From Teredinibacter waterburyi (GTDB taxonomy: Bacteria > Pseudomonadota > Gammaproteobacteria > Pseudomonadales > Cellvibrionaceae), in assembly GCF_001922985.1 (NCBI RefSeq), contig NZ_MRUH01000163.1, positions 1 to 64,000 on the forward strand: 64,000 nt of DNA. Reading direction: 5' to 3'. Both the position numbers and the translations under genes were made by a program. Positions 42,398 to 51,537 of the stretch are shown here, piece by piece; positions within the stretch are counted from its first letter, which is position 1; every line of letters begins with the position of its first letter. The notes under the pieces are model-generated. The model was not told the DNA's origin. It saw only the letters and a list, made by a program, of their open reading frames with translations, and searched no databases.

Positions 42398-45022
42398 GTG
42401 CTTGAAGCCTACCGCAACCATGTAGCAGAACGCGAAGCCCTTGGCATTCCCCCTAAGCCGCTCACTCCAGAGCAGGTTTCCGACCTAGTCGCACTACTCA
42501 AAAACCCACCTGCGGGCGAAGAAGAGTACCTGCTAGATCTCATAACCAACCGCGTTCCGCCCGGTGTGGATGAAGCCGCCTATGTCAAAGCGGGCTTTCT
42601 TTCCGCTATTGCTCGTGGCGACGACAAATGCCCATTAATCGACACAACTAAGGCAATAGAGCTGCTGGGCAACATGCATGGCGGTTATAACATTGTCACA
42701 CTTGTAGACCTTCTCGATAATACTGAGTATGCCGCGCTTGCCGCCACTGAGCTCAAGCACACCTTGCTGATGTTCGATGCATTTCACGACGTTGAAGAAA
42801 AAGCCAAAGCGGGCAACTCATTTGCACAAGACGTAATGCAAAGCTGGGCCGATGCCGAGTGGTTCACACGCCGTGAACCTGTAGCCGAGTCAATCAAGCT
42901 TGCCGTATTTAAGGTTACCGGTGAAACCAATACCGATGACTTGTCACCCGCACAAGATGCTTGGTCCCGCCCTGACATTCCACTGCACGCGCTTGCCATG
43001 TACAAAATGGAGCGCGACGGTATTACCCCTGAAGAGCCCGGTGTTAAAGGCCCTCTTGCCCAAATCAAAGCACTGCAAGACACCGGTATTCCGGTTGCCT
43101 TTGTCGGCGATGTTGTCGGTACCGGCTCATCACGTAAATCTGCCACAAACTCGGTACTTTGGTACTTTGGCGACGACGTTAGCGGTGTTCCAAACAAGCG
43201 CGCTGGCGGTATTTGTATCGGCAGTAAAGTTGCCCCTATCTTCTACAACACCATGGAAGACGCTGGCGCCTTAGTATTTGAAGCCCCCGTCGATGACTTA
43301 AACATGGGCGACATTATTGAAGTACGCCCCTATGACGGCAAAATTCTGAGTGAATCAGGTGCGGTACTGTCTGAATTTGAATTGCGTTCGGATGTACTCC
43401 TAGACGAAGTTCGTGCCGGCGGCCGTATCAACTTGATCATCGGTCGCGGTTTAACCACGAAGGCGCGTGAAAGCCTTGGCCTACCCGCTTCCGATCTATT
43501 TCGTCAGCCAACAGCACCCATTGATTCCGGCAAGGGCTTTACTCTGGCTCAAAAAATGGTCGGCCGCGCCTGTGGTTTACCCGAAGGCCAAGGGATACGC
43601 GCCGGCACCTACTGCGAACCCCGTATGACGACGGTTGGCTCACAAGATACCACCGGCCCGATGACCCGCGACGAACTGAAAGATTTGGCCTGTTTGGGTT
43701 TCTCTGCCGACCTAACCATGCAATCGTTCTGTCACACTGCGGCCTATCCGAAGCCTGTCGATATTGAAACCCAGCACACTCTGCCAGACTTTATTCAAAA
43801 TCGCGGCGGTGTTTCACTACGTCCCGGCGACGGCATTATCCACAGCTGGCTAAACCGTATGTTACTACCCGACACCGTCGGTACAGGTGGCGATTCTCAC
43901 ACCCGTTTCCCTATGGGCATTTCCTTCCCTGCGGGCTCCGGCTTAGTCGCTTTCGCCGCGGCAACTGGTGTTATGCCACTGGATATGCCCGAATCTGTAC
44001 TAGTTCGCTTCAAAGGTAAGATGCAACCGGGTATAACCTTGCGCGATCTTGTTCACGCCATCCCCTACTACGCCATTAAAGAAGGCTTGCTGACCGTTGA
44101 TAAGAAGGGTAAGAAAAACATCTTCTCTGGCCGCATCCTTGAGATTGAAGGCCTGCAAGACCTCACCGTCGAGCAAGCTTTCGAACTATCTGACGCGTCC
44201 GCCGAACGCTCGGCTGCTGGCTGTACGATCAAAATGCCGGAAGAGTCTATTGCCGAATACCTGCGTTCCAACGTTGTTCTGTTGCGCTGGATGGTCAGTG
44301 AAGGCTACGGCGACAAGCGCACACTAGAACGCCGTGCCAAGAAGATGGAAGAATGGTTGGCCAACCCTGAATTAATGCAAGCCGACGCCGATGCCGAATA
44401 CACCGCCGTTATTGAAATTGACCTAGCCGACGTTAAAGAGCCTGTTGTTTGTTGTCCAAATGACCCAGACGATGCGCGCTTACTATCTGAAGTGGCTGGC
44501 GACAAGGTTGACGAAGTCTTTATCGGTTCTTGTATGACCAACATCGGCCACTTCCGCGCCGCAGGTAAGTTGCTAGAGAAGAACAAAGCGGGTTTAAAAA
44601 CCCGCTTCTGGATGTCGCCACCGACCAAGATGGATCAGCACACCCTAATGGAAGAAGGCTACTACAACATCTTTGGCGCTAACGGTGTACGTATGGAAAT
44701 GCCAGGCTGTTCGCTGTGCATGGGTAACCAAGCCCGCGTTGCCGATGGCGCAACCGTGCTTTCTACCTCGACTCGTAACTTCCCTAACCGCTTGGGCGCA
44801 GGTGCGAATGTTTACCTAACCTCGGCGGAGTTAGCGGCTGTTGGCGGTATTCTTGGGCGTCTTCCTGAGCCTGCGGAGTATTTGGAATATGCTAAAACCA
44901 TCGATTCCATGTCTGCAGAAATTTTCCGCTACATGAACTTCGATCAAATCTCTGAATTTGTTAAGGGTGCTGATGAAGGCAAGCGCATTGCTGCCGTTCA
45001 GATTGAAGACGTTGTGATGTAA
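42398..45022 (+). CDS. acnB: Aconitate hydratase B
   Basis: 874 residues, matching AcnB length and domain order: HEAT-like domain 4a first (LEAYRNHVAEREALGIPPKPL), then the swivelling domain, then the catalytic Fe-S domains. The 4Fe-4S cysteines are in GSCMTNIGHFRAA and GCSLCMGNQARV; STRNFPNRLGAGANVYL is the substrate arginine block. It interconverts citrate and isocitrate in the TCA cycle, and apo-AcnB binds mRNA in E. coli. The start is GTG with AGAGG upstream. Monocistronic: a strong hairpin terminator follows. Confidence 0.97.
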   Translation: MLEAYRNHVAEREALGIPPKPLTPEQVSDLVALLKNPPAGEEEYLLDLITNRVPPGVDEAAYVKAGFLSAIARGDDKCPLIDTTKAIELLGNMHGGYNIVTLVDLLDNTEYAALAATELKHTLLMFDAFHDVEEKAKAGNSFAQDVMQSWADAEWFTRREPVAESIKLAVFKVTGETNTDDLSPAQDAWSRPDIPLHALAMYKMERDGITPEEPGVKGPLAQIKALQDTGIPVAFVGDVVGTGSSRKSATNSVLWYFGDDVSGVPNKRAGGICIGSKVAPIFYNTMEDAGALVFEAPVDDLNMGDIIEVRPYDGKILSESGAVLSEFELRSDVLLDEVRAGGRINLIIGRGLTTKARESLGLPASDLFRQPTAPIDSGKGFTLAQKMVGRACGLPEGQGIRAGTYCEPRMTTVGSQDTTGPMTRDELKDLACLGFSADLTMQSFCHTAAYPKPVDIETQHTLPDFIQNRGGVSLRPGDGIIHSWLNRMLLPDTVGTGGDSHTRFPMGISFPAGSGLVAFAAATGVMPLDMPESVLVRFKGKMQPGITLRDLVHAIPYYAIKEGLLTVDKKGKKNIFSGRILEIEGLQDLTVEQAFELSDASAERSAAGCTIKMPEESIAEYLRSNVVLLRWMVSEGYGDKRTLERRAKKMEEWLANPELMQADADAEYTAVIEIDLADVKEPVVCCPNDPDDARLLSEVAGDKVDEVFIGSCMTNIGHFRAAGKLLEKNKAGLKTRFWMSPPTKMDQHTLMEEGYYNIFGANGVRMEMPGCSLCMGNQARVADGATVLSTSTRNFPNRLGAGANVYLTSAELAAVGGILGRLPEPAEYLEYAKTIDSMSAEIFRYMNFDQISEFVKGADEGKRIAAVQIEDVVM

Positions 45023-45072
45023 ATGGCGTGATTGATTATGTCCGTGGCAGTGCCGCGGACAATTCATAACCT

Positions 45073-45106
45073 AAAGCCCAGAGGTCTCGGCCACTGGGCT
45101 TTTTTA
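45073..45106 (+). terminator. Intrinsic terminator of acnB
   Basis: AAAGCCCAG (45073-45081) and CTGGGCTTT form a 9-bp stem with a 12-nt loop, followed by a T-run, 51 bp after the acnB stop. The rest of the gap to 45348 shows no other feature that I can support. Confidence 0.92.
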
Positions 45107-45348
45107 TGCGTTTTTTTACCTCTTTCCAAATACCATCTGTTAGCCACCGGCAAACACAGATCAACAATCAATCATTGACTTGCGGCCGGCAAATTTGCAG
45201 CATGACATGCGATATTTACCTCAATAATGCAGGACACTTCGCGCCTTAATTCATCAAGCGCGGTATATTAACGTCCAACTGTCGCCAGAACACTGCTAGC
45301 GCCAAGAATAAGAGGCTACTAGCCTAACAATAAACGGGGAGTGCTACG

Positions 45349-46956
45349 TTGAAATATTTTGCTCGCATACACTTGAGCTCCGCTCTACTGGGAGCCACAT
45401 TCGCCCTGCTGATATCGCCACTGTCGATTGCCGCAAAAGACATGCAGGCTAAAATCGCCGAGCTTCAAGTAGTGGACTGCCTACTGCCAGGACAAACTCG
45501 CATGATCGGCGGGCGCGCCTATATAACACCGCGTCGCCCCACTAAAACCACCGCCGCCGACTGCCAGATTCGCGGCGGTGAATATGTTGCCTATGACCGT
45601 GCCGACTACAAAACCGCGCTGAATGTTTGGATCGCAGCTGCCGAGGCCGGCGATGCCACCGCACAGGTGAATGTCGGCGAGATTTTTGAACAGGGTGCCG
45701 GTGGTGAAGCCAACTACCCCGCCGCCGTGATCTGGTATAAAAAGGCCGCAGAACAAGGCAACGCGCGGGCGCAATTTAATCTTGGCACCCTCTACGAACA
45801 GGGTAAGGGCGTCGAGAAAAATCAACTAGAAGCACTCAACCTTTATCGCAAAGCCTGGGGGCTGCCAGAAGATAGCGTTATGTTTCAGTCTGCTGCCGCG
45901 ACCGAAAGCGAAGCGCAACGTAAAGCCCTCGAAAAAACGATTAAGCGGAAAGATACACAGATCAAAGCGCTTAATTCACAGATTGACACGCTTGCAAAAG
46001 AGCTGAGCGCATCGGCAAACGGAACTGAGCTAAGCGACGAACTGGCATCGCTACGCGAGCTGGTAAAAGAACTGCAAGACGATAAAAAAAGCAGTGAAAC
46101 CAGTATGCAAAAAATTGCCAAATACCGATCGGTCGCGACAGATCCAAAAGCAGGCCTACCGCTCACCGCTCAAAATTTATCGGCTGAAGGTATAACCTTT
46201 GGCAAATACTACGCCTTGGTTATCGCCAATCAACACTATTCACTACTCGACGATTTGATTTCGCCAATTAACGATGCACAAAAAATTGCCGACGTGCTCA
46301 GCAAAAAATACGGGTTTTCTGTACAAACCTTATTTAATGCCGACAACATAGAGATCATGCAGGCAATCAACAACCTGAATGAGAAGCTAACCGACAATGA
46401 CAACCTCGTTATCTATTACGCTGGCCACGGCAACCGTATCGCCGCTGGCGACTATACCAGCGGCTACTGGTTACCCTCGAACGCAGAGCCACCACCTAAA
46501 GATACTTTCTGGGTAGCAAATGAATTTGTAACTCGCCACTTATCTCGTTTGAATGCGAAACGCGTATTGGTCATTTCCGATTCCTGCTACGCCGGATTAT
46601 TATCCGATGCCCCTGGCTATTTATTCACCAGCAACAATGCCAATTTCGACTTTGATTACGTACGCTATAAATTGCCTAAAGCATCGCGACTGTTACTCTC
46701 TTCCGGCGGTGATCAACCTATTCTCGACAACGCAGGAAACGGTCAGTCAGTATTTTCTAACGCTTTATTAGCCGAGCTGGACGCCAACGATTCGGTATTA
46801 TCCAGCCCTGAACTATTCTTACGTTTGCGCAATAAAGTCGCCATCGCCTCACAAAAACTTGGCCTCGACCAAACCCCAGAATTTAAAGCCATTAAAGGTG
46901 CCGGCCACGAAGTAGGCGATTTCTTTTTCGTTCCCAAAGCCATCTGGAAACAATAA
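45349..46956 (+). CDS. Exported Sel1-repeat / caspase-like (C14) protein
   Basis: 535 residues. Signal peptide about 1-28 (LLGATFALLISPLSIAA); two Sel1-like repeats (about 88-160: WIAAAEAGDATAQVNVGEIF, WYKKAAEQGNARAQFNLGTL); coiled coil about 185-245; then a caspase-hemoglobinase domain from about 285. His360 in YYAGHGNRI and Cys413 in ISDSCYAGLL form the expected dyad, so it is probably an active cysteine peptidase, placed in the periplasm by its signal peptide. The TTG start is preceded by a GGGGAG. It is followed after 38 bp by a beta-barrel protein gene on the same strand, with which it is likely co-expressed. Confidence 0.87.
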   Translation: MKYFARIHLSSALLGATFALLISPLSIAAKDMQAKIAELQVVDCLLPGQTRMIGGRAYITPRRPTKTTAADCQIRGGEYVAYDRADYKTALNVWIAAAEAGDATAQVNVGEIFEQGAGGEANYPAAVIWYKKAAEQGNARAQFNLGTLYEQGKGVEKNQLEALNLYRKAWGLPEDSVMFQSAAATESEAQRKALEKTIKRKDTQIKALNSQIDTLAKELSASANGTELSDELASLRELVKELQDDKKSSETSMQKIAKYRSVATDPKAGLPLTAQNLSAEGITFGKYYALVIANQHYSLLDDLISPINDAQKIADVLSKKYGFSVQTLFNADNIEIMQAINNLNEKLTDNDNLVIYYAGHGNRIAAGDYTSGYWLPSNAEPPPKDTFWVANEFVTRHLSRLNAKRVLVISDSCYAGLLSDAPGYLFTSNNANFDFDYVRYKLPKASRLLLSSGGDQPILDNAGNGQSVFSNALLAELDANDSVLSSPELFLRLRNKVAIASQKLGLDQTPEFKAIKGAGHEVGDFFFVPKAIWKQ

Positions 46957-46994
46957 TTTAAAACATTTAAAAATAAACAGACGAAGCTCAAAAA

Positions 46995-48557
46995 ATGATG
47001 ACGAAACCGGCCAACAGAAAAACACTTAAACGCTGTATTAACATTATCCTACTCGCAGGTTTTGCAGGGTTCGGCAACGCCAGCTTTGCCGACCTCGCTA
47101 GCTTAGAGGCCAGCGCAAACAACGAAATTGAACGGCAAATGCTACGCGCCTTCTCAAGCCTGTATAGCAACCTGCAAGAAGTTGGCTGTCAAACACGTGC
47201 AGACCTCGATGCCGAAGGCCTAATTGTTGACGGCCAACTGATTAGCGACTTGCAAACAGATCCAAACGGCGACACCTTTTTTGCAGATGCCTTGGCGAGC
47301 TGCACCACCGAGGTCTATCAGGTATATCGCAATGCTGAAGCCTTTGCTCACACTGCAAACGCACTCTCTGGGGGCGATGGCCCAACCGACCGCAGCTTAG
47401 GTTTAACCCGCGAACAGTTTAACGATGCGCTGCGCTGGACGGCGGCGGAAGAGTTCGCCAGCCAAGGCGCTGTTGCCTCATCTTTTTCATCAACTCAAAC
47501 ACAAACCTTAGGTAATCGCCTAGGTGCTCTTCGCAACGGCGCAGCCGGCTTTGGCTTAAGTCTGTTCGATGGTATGGGAAGTTTTGTAACAGGACACAGT
47601 GGCGACTTCGGCGGCGGCGCTAGTGCAGATACTGGCTGGTCACCTTGGGGAGGCTTTTTAAATGCGTCTTATCTTCGTGGCGATCGAGATGGAACAGCAC
47701 TGGAAGATGGCTATAAATACCGCGGCTATGAATTGAATGGCGGTGTCGATTACCGTTTAGACTACAATTGGGTGGCTGGAGTTACCGTTGCACTTCAAGA
47801 GCAAGATGTTAACTTCAACGAAGCGGAAAGCATTGTTCGCGGCGGTGTCGACTCCAGCGCTATTTCACTTACGCCATTCGCACTCTATCAAGCGGACCGC
47901 TGGTTTCTAAGTGGGTCCCTCGGTTGGCAGCAGATTAAGTTTGATAACTCGCGCAGTATTATGATTGGCACTGGCACAAGTAGTGCAATCAGTACCGTCG
48001 CCATCAGTTCCACCAATGCCGATATTATTTCACCGAGCTTTACCGCGGGCTTTACCTTCGATCGCGGTAATGGTGACGTGTTCGAACCCTACATAAGTAT
48101 TGAATACCAAAACATTACTATCGATGCCTTTGAAGAAGTCGACACGAGCTCGCTTGGTTTTAATGTGGCCGTGCCTGCGCAAACATTTTCATCACTAGAA
48201 ACTATAGCCGGAATAAAACTACAGCATATTTATTCCGGCAACTGGGGGATGGTAGTGCCCTATATGGATATTCAATGGCGCCACCAAGCTAAGACCGGTT
48301 CACGCGGCGTCAAAACAAACTTTAGCGCTACGTCTGTACTTGGCGAGGCGAGCGTCAATCTGCCCACCGATGAACTTGCCGAAAACTATGCTTACTTAAG
48401 CTTTGGGCTTACCAGTGTAATTCGCGGCGCCAGCCAAAAAAAACTTGGTGTAGCGGCCACGGGAGGAATTCAAGTTTTTGCTAATTTCCAGCAGGCAATG
48501 TTTTTACGCAATTACAACGAATCAATATTTTCCGCTGGGTTTAGATTTGAATTTTAA
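46995..48557 (+). CDS. Autotransporter-type outer-membrane beta-barrel protein
   Basis: 520 residues. Signal peptide about 1-32 (IILLAGFAGFGNASFA); a helical N-terminal part of about 180 residues (NEIERQMLRAFSSLYSNLQEVGCQTRADLDAEG) with two possible disulfide cysteines; then a barrel of about 300 residues with alternating aromatic strands (GGFLNASYLRGDRDG, YELNGGVDYRLDYNWVAGVTVALQ) ending in AGFRFEF with terminal Phe. The barrel resembles the autotransporter domain, but the passenger is short and helical, not a beta-helix. Substrate unknown. It lies 38 bp downstream of the caspase-like gene, perhaps as its outer-membrane partner. Confidence 0.8.
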   Translation: MMTKPANRKTLKRCINIILLAGFAGFGNASFADLASLEASANNEIERQMLRAFSSLYSNLQEVGCQTRADLDAEGLIVDGQLISDLQTDPNGDTFFADALASCTTEVYQVYRNAEAFAHTANALSGGDGPTDRSLGLTREQFNDALRWTAAEEFASQGAVASSFSSTQTQTLGNRLGALRNGAAGFGLSLFDGMGSFVTGHSGDFGGGASADTGWSPWGGFLNASYLRGDRDGTALEDGYKYRGYELNGGVDYRLDYNWVAGVTVALQEQDVNFNEAESIVRGGVDSSAISLTPFALYQADRWFLSGSLGWQQIKFDNSRSIMIGTGTSSAISTVAISSTNADIISPSFTAGFTFDRGNGDVFEPYISIEYQNITIDAFEEVDTSSLGFNVAVPAQTFSSLETIAGIKLQHIYSGNWGMVVPYMDIQWRHQAKTGSRGVKTNFSATSVLGEASVNLPTDELAENYAYLSFGLTSVIRGASQKKLGVAATGGIQVFANFQQAMFLRNYNESIFSAGFRFEF

Positions 48558-48563
48558 TCGACT

Positions 48564-48585
48564 AAAAAAACAGGTTTAAAACCTG
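48564..48585 (-). terminator. Intrinsic terminator of the Ser/Thr kinase gene
   Basis: CAGGTT-TAA-AACCTG hairpin; read on the minus strand it is followed by seven T, just 3' of the kinase stop codon. On the plus strand it lies 14 bp after the beta-barrel gene and may also help end that transcript. Confidence 0.8.
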
Positions 48586-48589
48586 CGGC

Positions 48590-50083
48590 CTAAAGTTTTT
48601 GCAGTATCTCGGTTAAATCAGCATTATCTGTAAACGCCTTGTAAGTTTGTAGCTGCTTAATTTGTTCGCGCCAAAAGGCTTTTTCTGCATCTGCGGTTAA
48701 GCCTTTAGTCGCTTGTGCTACCTGAGCCACAATCGCCGCTATCGCGGTTTCCATATCCTTATTGCGCGCGTGTATCTGAAACGCTTTATCGTAGTAGAGC
48801 ACCGCGCCTTGCAAATCGTTAAAACGAAGCGCTCTGTCGCCCTCATCAATCAAGTCTCTAAAGATCACCTGCGCCCCCTCCGGAAGCGTGGAAAATGCAG
48901 GGGAATCATCCATCTCAATACTGCTTAGGTAACCAAAGTTTACCGTTAGTAGTACCAGTATGGCTAAACTACCGTACACAATTCGGCGCACGGCTTTAGT
49001 CGCAAAGTGAAAACGCCGTAAGAAATGACTAGCATTCGCTATGCGCGACTCTCTTGGCAAGGCAACCGTTGCCGCTAATAAACGCTGCAGTAAAAGGTTT
49101 CGAAATCGCGGTAAATTTGGTTTGAGTTGCTGCGCATAGGCGTCACTCGCCTCTAGATCGTTATAGGGGTGTTGATTATTGAAAATCTCACAAATAATAA
49201 CCCCTAGGGCATAAATATCGTCACTTGGAGCTGGCGCGACATGATTCAGCATTTCTAGGCTCGCATAACGTGGTGTTAGCGCACCCAACTCACCGGCATC
49301 AAACGAATCTGGCACTTCATCGTTCACCGCTCGGGCGATACCAAAATCCAGAATTTTCACTTTATTGTCGCGGGTAACAAAGACATTCGCCGGCTTCAAG
49401 TCGGCATGAACAAACCCTTTGCTATGCGCATAGGCTAGACCTTCGGCCATTTGCTGAACCCACTGCCACTTTTCTTTGTCTGACATTTTCAGATGCCGAC
49501 CACTGCGCAGGCATTTATCTAAAGGCTCTCCTTGAAGAGCCTCCATGGTAAGAAAGACACGGTCTCCGTCGCGATCAAAGTCGTAAACCGTAACGATATT
49601 GGGGTGTGCCAGAGACTGGGTCTTACGTGCCTCTCGCTGTAAGGTAACAAAGGCTTTGGGATGACGCTGAAATCCATCGCCAAGAATTTTGATGGCCACC
49701 GAGCTATCGGTATCGCGAGCCTCTTCTTTGCGGCGATCGGTGGCGAGAAAGACGACACCCATCCCCCCTTCCCCCAGCTGTTCGCGAAGAATAAAGCGAT
49801 CTTTAATGACCATGCCAGGTTGTGGCGGTAACGATGCAAGCTGACGTTGATCAATTTCGGTCGGAGCCGTAGGTTCGGCCTGCTGATGGTTGGAGACCTG
49901 GGTATGAGCGGTAGCAATTGTGATATCGCCGCCATTCCCCGGTTCAGATACCTGTGACTGTAAAGCCCGAGACGGCGCTAAGCGCGTAGCATCTGTGGCC
50001 TTAACGATAGTTGCATCTGCACTCGGCCTCTCGTTAGTATGTGAAACGCGTGGTTTTATTATGGTTTTATCGTCGTTGGACAT
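48590..50083 (-). CDS. Membrane-anchored Ser/Thr protein kinase (PknB-like)
   Basis: 497 residues. A polar N-terminal segment (1-95) has repeated Thr-Ile motifs (KTIIKP, ATIVKA, ITIATA) of the kind that may be phosphorylated and read by FHA domains. The kinase domain (about 97-350) has GEGGMGVVF, Lys132 in VAIKIL, HADLKPAN at 226-233 and DFG at 246. The catalytic loop has Ala where most have Arg (HAD, not HRD), a non-RD type. One membrane span at about 369-387 precedes a C-terminal TPR-like helical region. ATG 50083 is preferred over a frame reaching 50143. It converges on the caspase/beta-barrel pair. Confidence 0.88.
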   Translation of the reverse strand: MSNDDKTIIKPRVSHTNERPSADATIVKATDATRLAPSRALQSQVSEPGNGGDITIATAHTQVSNHQQAEPTAPTEIDQRQLASLPPQPGMVIKDRFILREQLGEGGMGVVFLATDRRKEEARDTDSSVAIKILGDGFQRHPKAFVTLQREARKTQSLAHPNIVTVYDFDRDGDRVFLTMEALQGEPLDKCLRSGRHLKMSDKEKWQWVQQMAEGLAYAHSKGFVHADLKPANVFVTRDNKVKILDFGIARAVNDEVPDSFDAGELGALTPRYASLEMLNHVAPAPSDDIYALGVIICEIFNNQHPYNDLEASDAYAQQLKPNLPRFRNLLLQRLLAATVALPRESRIANASHFLRRFHFATKAVRRIVYGSLAILVLLTVNFGYLSSIEMDDSPAFSTLPEGAQVIFRDLIDEGDRALRFNDLQGAVLYYDKAFQIHARNKDMETAIAAIVAQVAQATKGLTADAEKAFWREQIKQLQTYKAFTDNADLTEILQKL

Positions 50084-50205
50084 AGCGCAGCCCCAATATA
50101 TGTGTAACCCACATTCTACTGTATATGGCAGTACCGGCGGCACCCTATATCAACTATGATGTCTTTGATAAACACTAAAAGGTTGTAAGAAGGAGTTGAG
50201 TAACA

Positions 50206-50493
50206 ATGATGAATGGCCCAAATGACGACGATTTTATACTCGAAGTACTGGTAGAGCGCCTGAATAAGCAGCGCCTGCCACACGCCCTGTCGTTGCAGAA
50301 AAAAGTCGATGACGGACATAGCTTGAATGATTTTGATATCGAGTTTTTAGACGAAGTGCTAACCGACTTACGCGAAGCAAAACCGATTTACGACCGCCAT
50401 CCAGATCATCATGAGTTGTGCACAAAACTTATGAGTTTATACACAGATATTATTAATAAAGGCGCTAAAAATGCGGCTGAAACACCCGAATAA
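50206..50493 (+). CDS. Conserved-looking small acidic protein, unknown
   Basis: 95 residues, no signal peptide or membrane span, mostly helical and acidic (DDFILEVLVERLNKQRLPHAL, FDIEFLDEVLTDLREAKPIYD). AAGGAG lies about 10 nt before the ATG, a strong ribosome site. I recognise no family. It is divergent from the kinase gene with a 122-bp gap that would hold both promoters, so it may belong to the kinase locus or stand alone. Confidence 0.7.
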   Translation: MMNGPNDDDFILEVLVERLNKQRLPHALSLQKKVDDGHSLNDFDIEFLDEVLTDLREAKPIYDRHPDHHELCTKLMSLYTDIINKGAKNAAETPE

Positions 50494-50618
50494 ACCTAAC
50501 AATCGCACATCAGCCGGCGAATGTCGTGGCCCCATAAGAATTGTCCCAGTAACCCTTAATCGTAAAATTCTAAACCTAGAAGTGACAGCGGCTTGTGCGT
50601 AATCGCCAAGCAAGGCCT

Positions 50619-51512
50619 TTATCTTAACTTTTCAGTTGTTGCCGGTTGAGCGCGCAGCGACTCTAAAACAGCCGCACAGATCACTAGCACACACCCCAAC
50701 CATTCAATCGTAGATAGGCGTTCACCGGCCAGCAGCATGGCTGAAATAACCGCCGCAACTAATTCCATAATGATGATAATTGAAGACTGCCCTGCTTCCA
50801 TTTGGGTTACTGCCCATTGCGAGCCAAGGTTAGCAAACAACAACCAAGTAACCGAATAGAGCCCCAACCAAAGCCAAGGCTCAGGCTCATATGACGAGGG
50901 AAATGACTGTACCCCGGCAAGCAGTAACAACCCAGCAATAACCGCACAACCATAAAACATTACCACCAGCTTAGTGGTAAGCGGCAGGCGCTCGACACCG
51001 CGAAACATTAAATTATTGGCCGCAAAAAATAGTCCCGACGCCAATGCCAGCAAGTCGATCCAGCCTGGTGGCGACTCAAATATTTTCAGGCCGCCGAGAA
51101 TAAAAAACGCGCCCCCCAAGGCCAATACAACCCCTAAAGTGCGACGCCAATCTAGACGCTCCTCCAAGAAGAAACAGCCCCCCAGTACACCCCATACCGG
51201 CAGCAAGTAAAACAACACCATCACCCTAATCACATCGCCGTAAATCAAGGCACAGGTAAAACACAGAATGGCACTACCGCCACAAATAAAGATTCCGACT
51301 AAGGGTCGCCAATGCCGAATAAGCTTTACGCCAATTAACCCCTTTGGAGTGAACAGTAGCGCCAGTAGGCCTTGCCCCACCAAAAGTAGCGGCACAGCCT
51401 CAATACCAGACTGATTAAGGAGTCGCAATGGATACCAAGAGCAACCCCAAAGCACACTAGCGCCAAGCAGAACCATGACTGAAGGAGAAAAAAAAGCGCC
51501 CATACGTTTCAA
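50619..51512 (-). CDS. DMT-superfamily permease (EamA type)
   Basis: 297 residues with ten predicted membrane helices in two EamA repeats (ASVLWGCSWYPLRLLNQSGIEA in the first; LLALASGLFFAANNLMFRGV in the second). Likely an inner-membrane metabolite exporter; substrate unknown. The end ALLESLRAQP is polar. It lies 25 bp downstream of the SRPBCC-hydrolase gene on the same strand and appears to close that operon. Confidence 0.88.
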   Translation of the reverse strand: MKRMGAFFSPSVMVLLGASVLWGCSWYPLRLLNQSGIEAVPLLLVGQGLLALLFTPKGLIGVKLIRHWRPLVGIFICGGSAILCFTCALIYGDVIRVMVLFYLLPVWGVLGGCFFLEERLDWRRTLGVVLALGGAFFILGGLKIFESPPGWIDLLALASGLFFAANNLMFRGVERLPLTTKLVVMFYGCAVIAGLLLLAGVQSFPSSYEPEPWLWLGLYSVTWLLFANLGSQWAVTQMEAGQSSIIIIMELVAAVISAMLLAGERLSTIEWLGCVLVICAAVLESLRAQPATTEKLR

Positions 51513-51537
51513 CTAGCTAGGGGAAATATTGAGCGGA

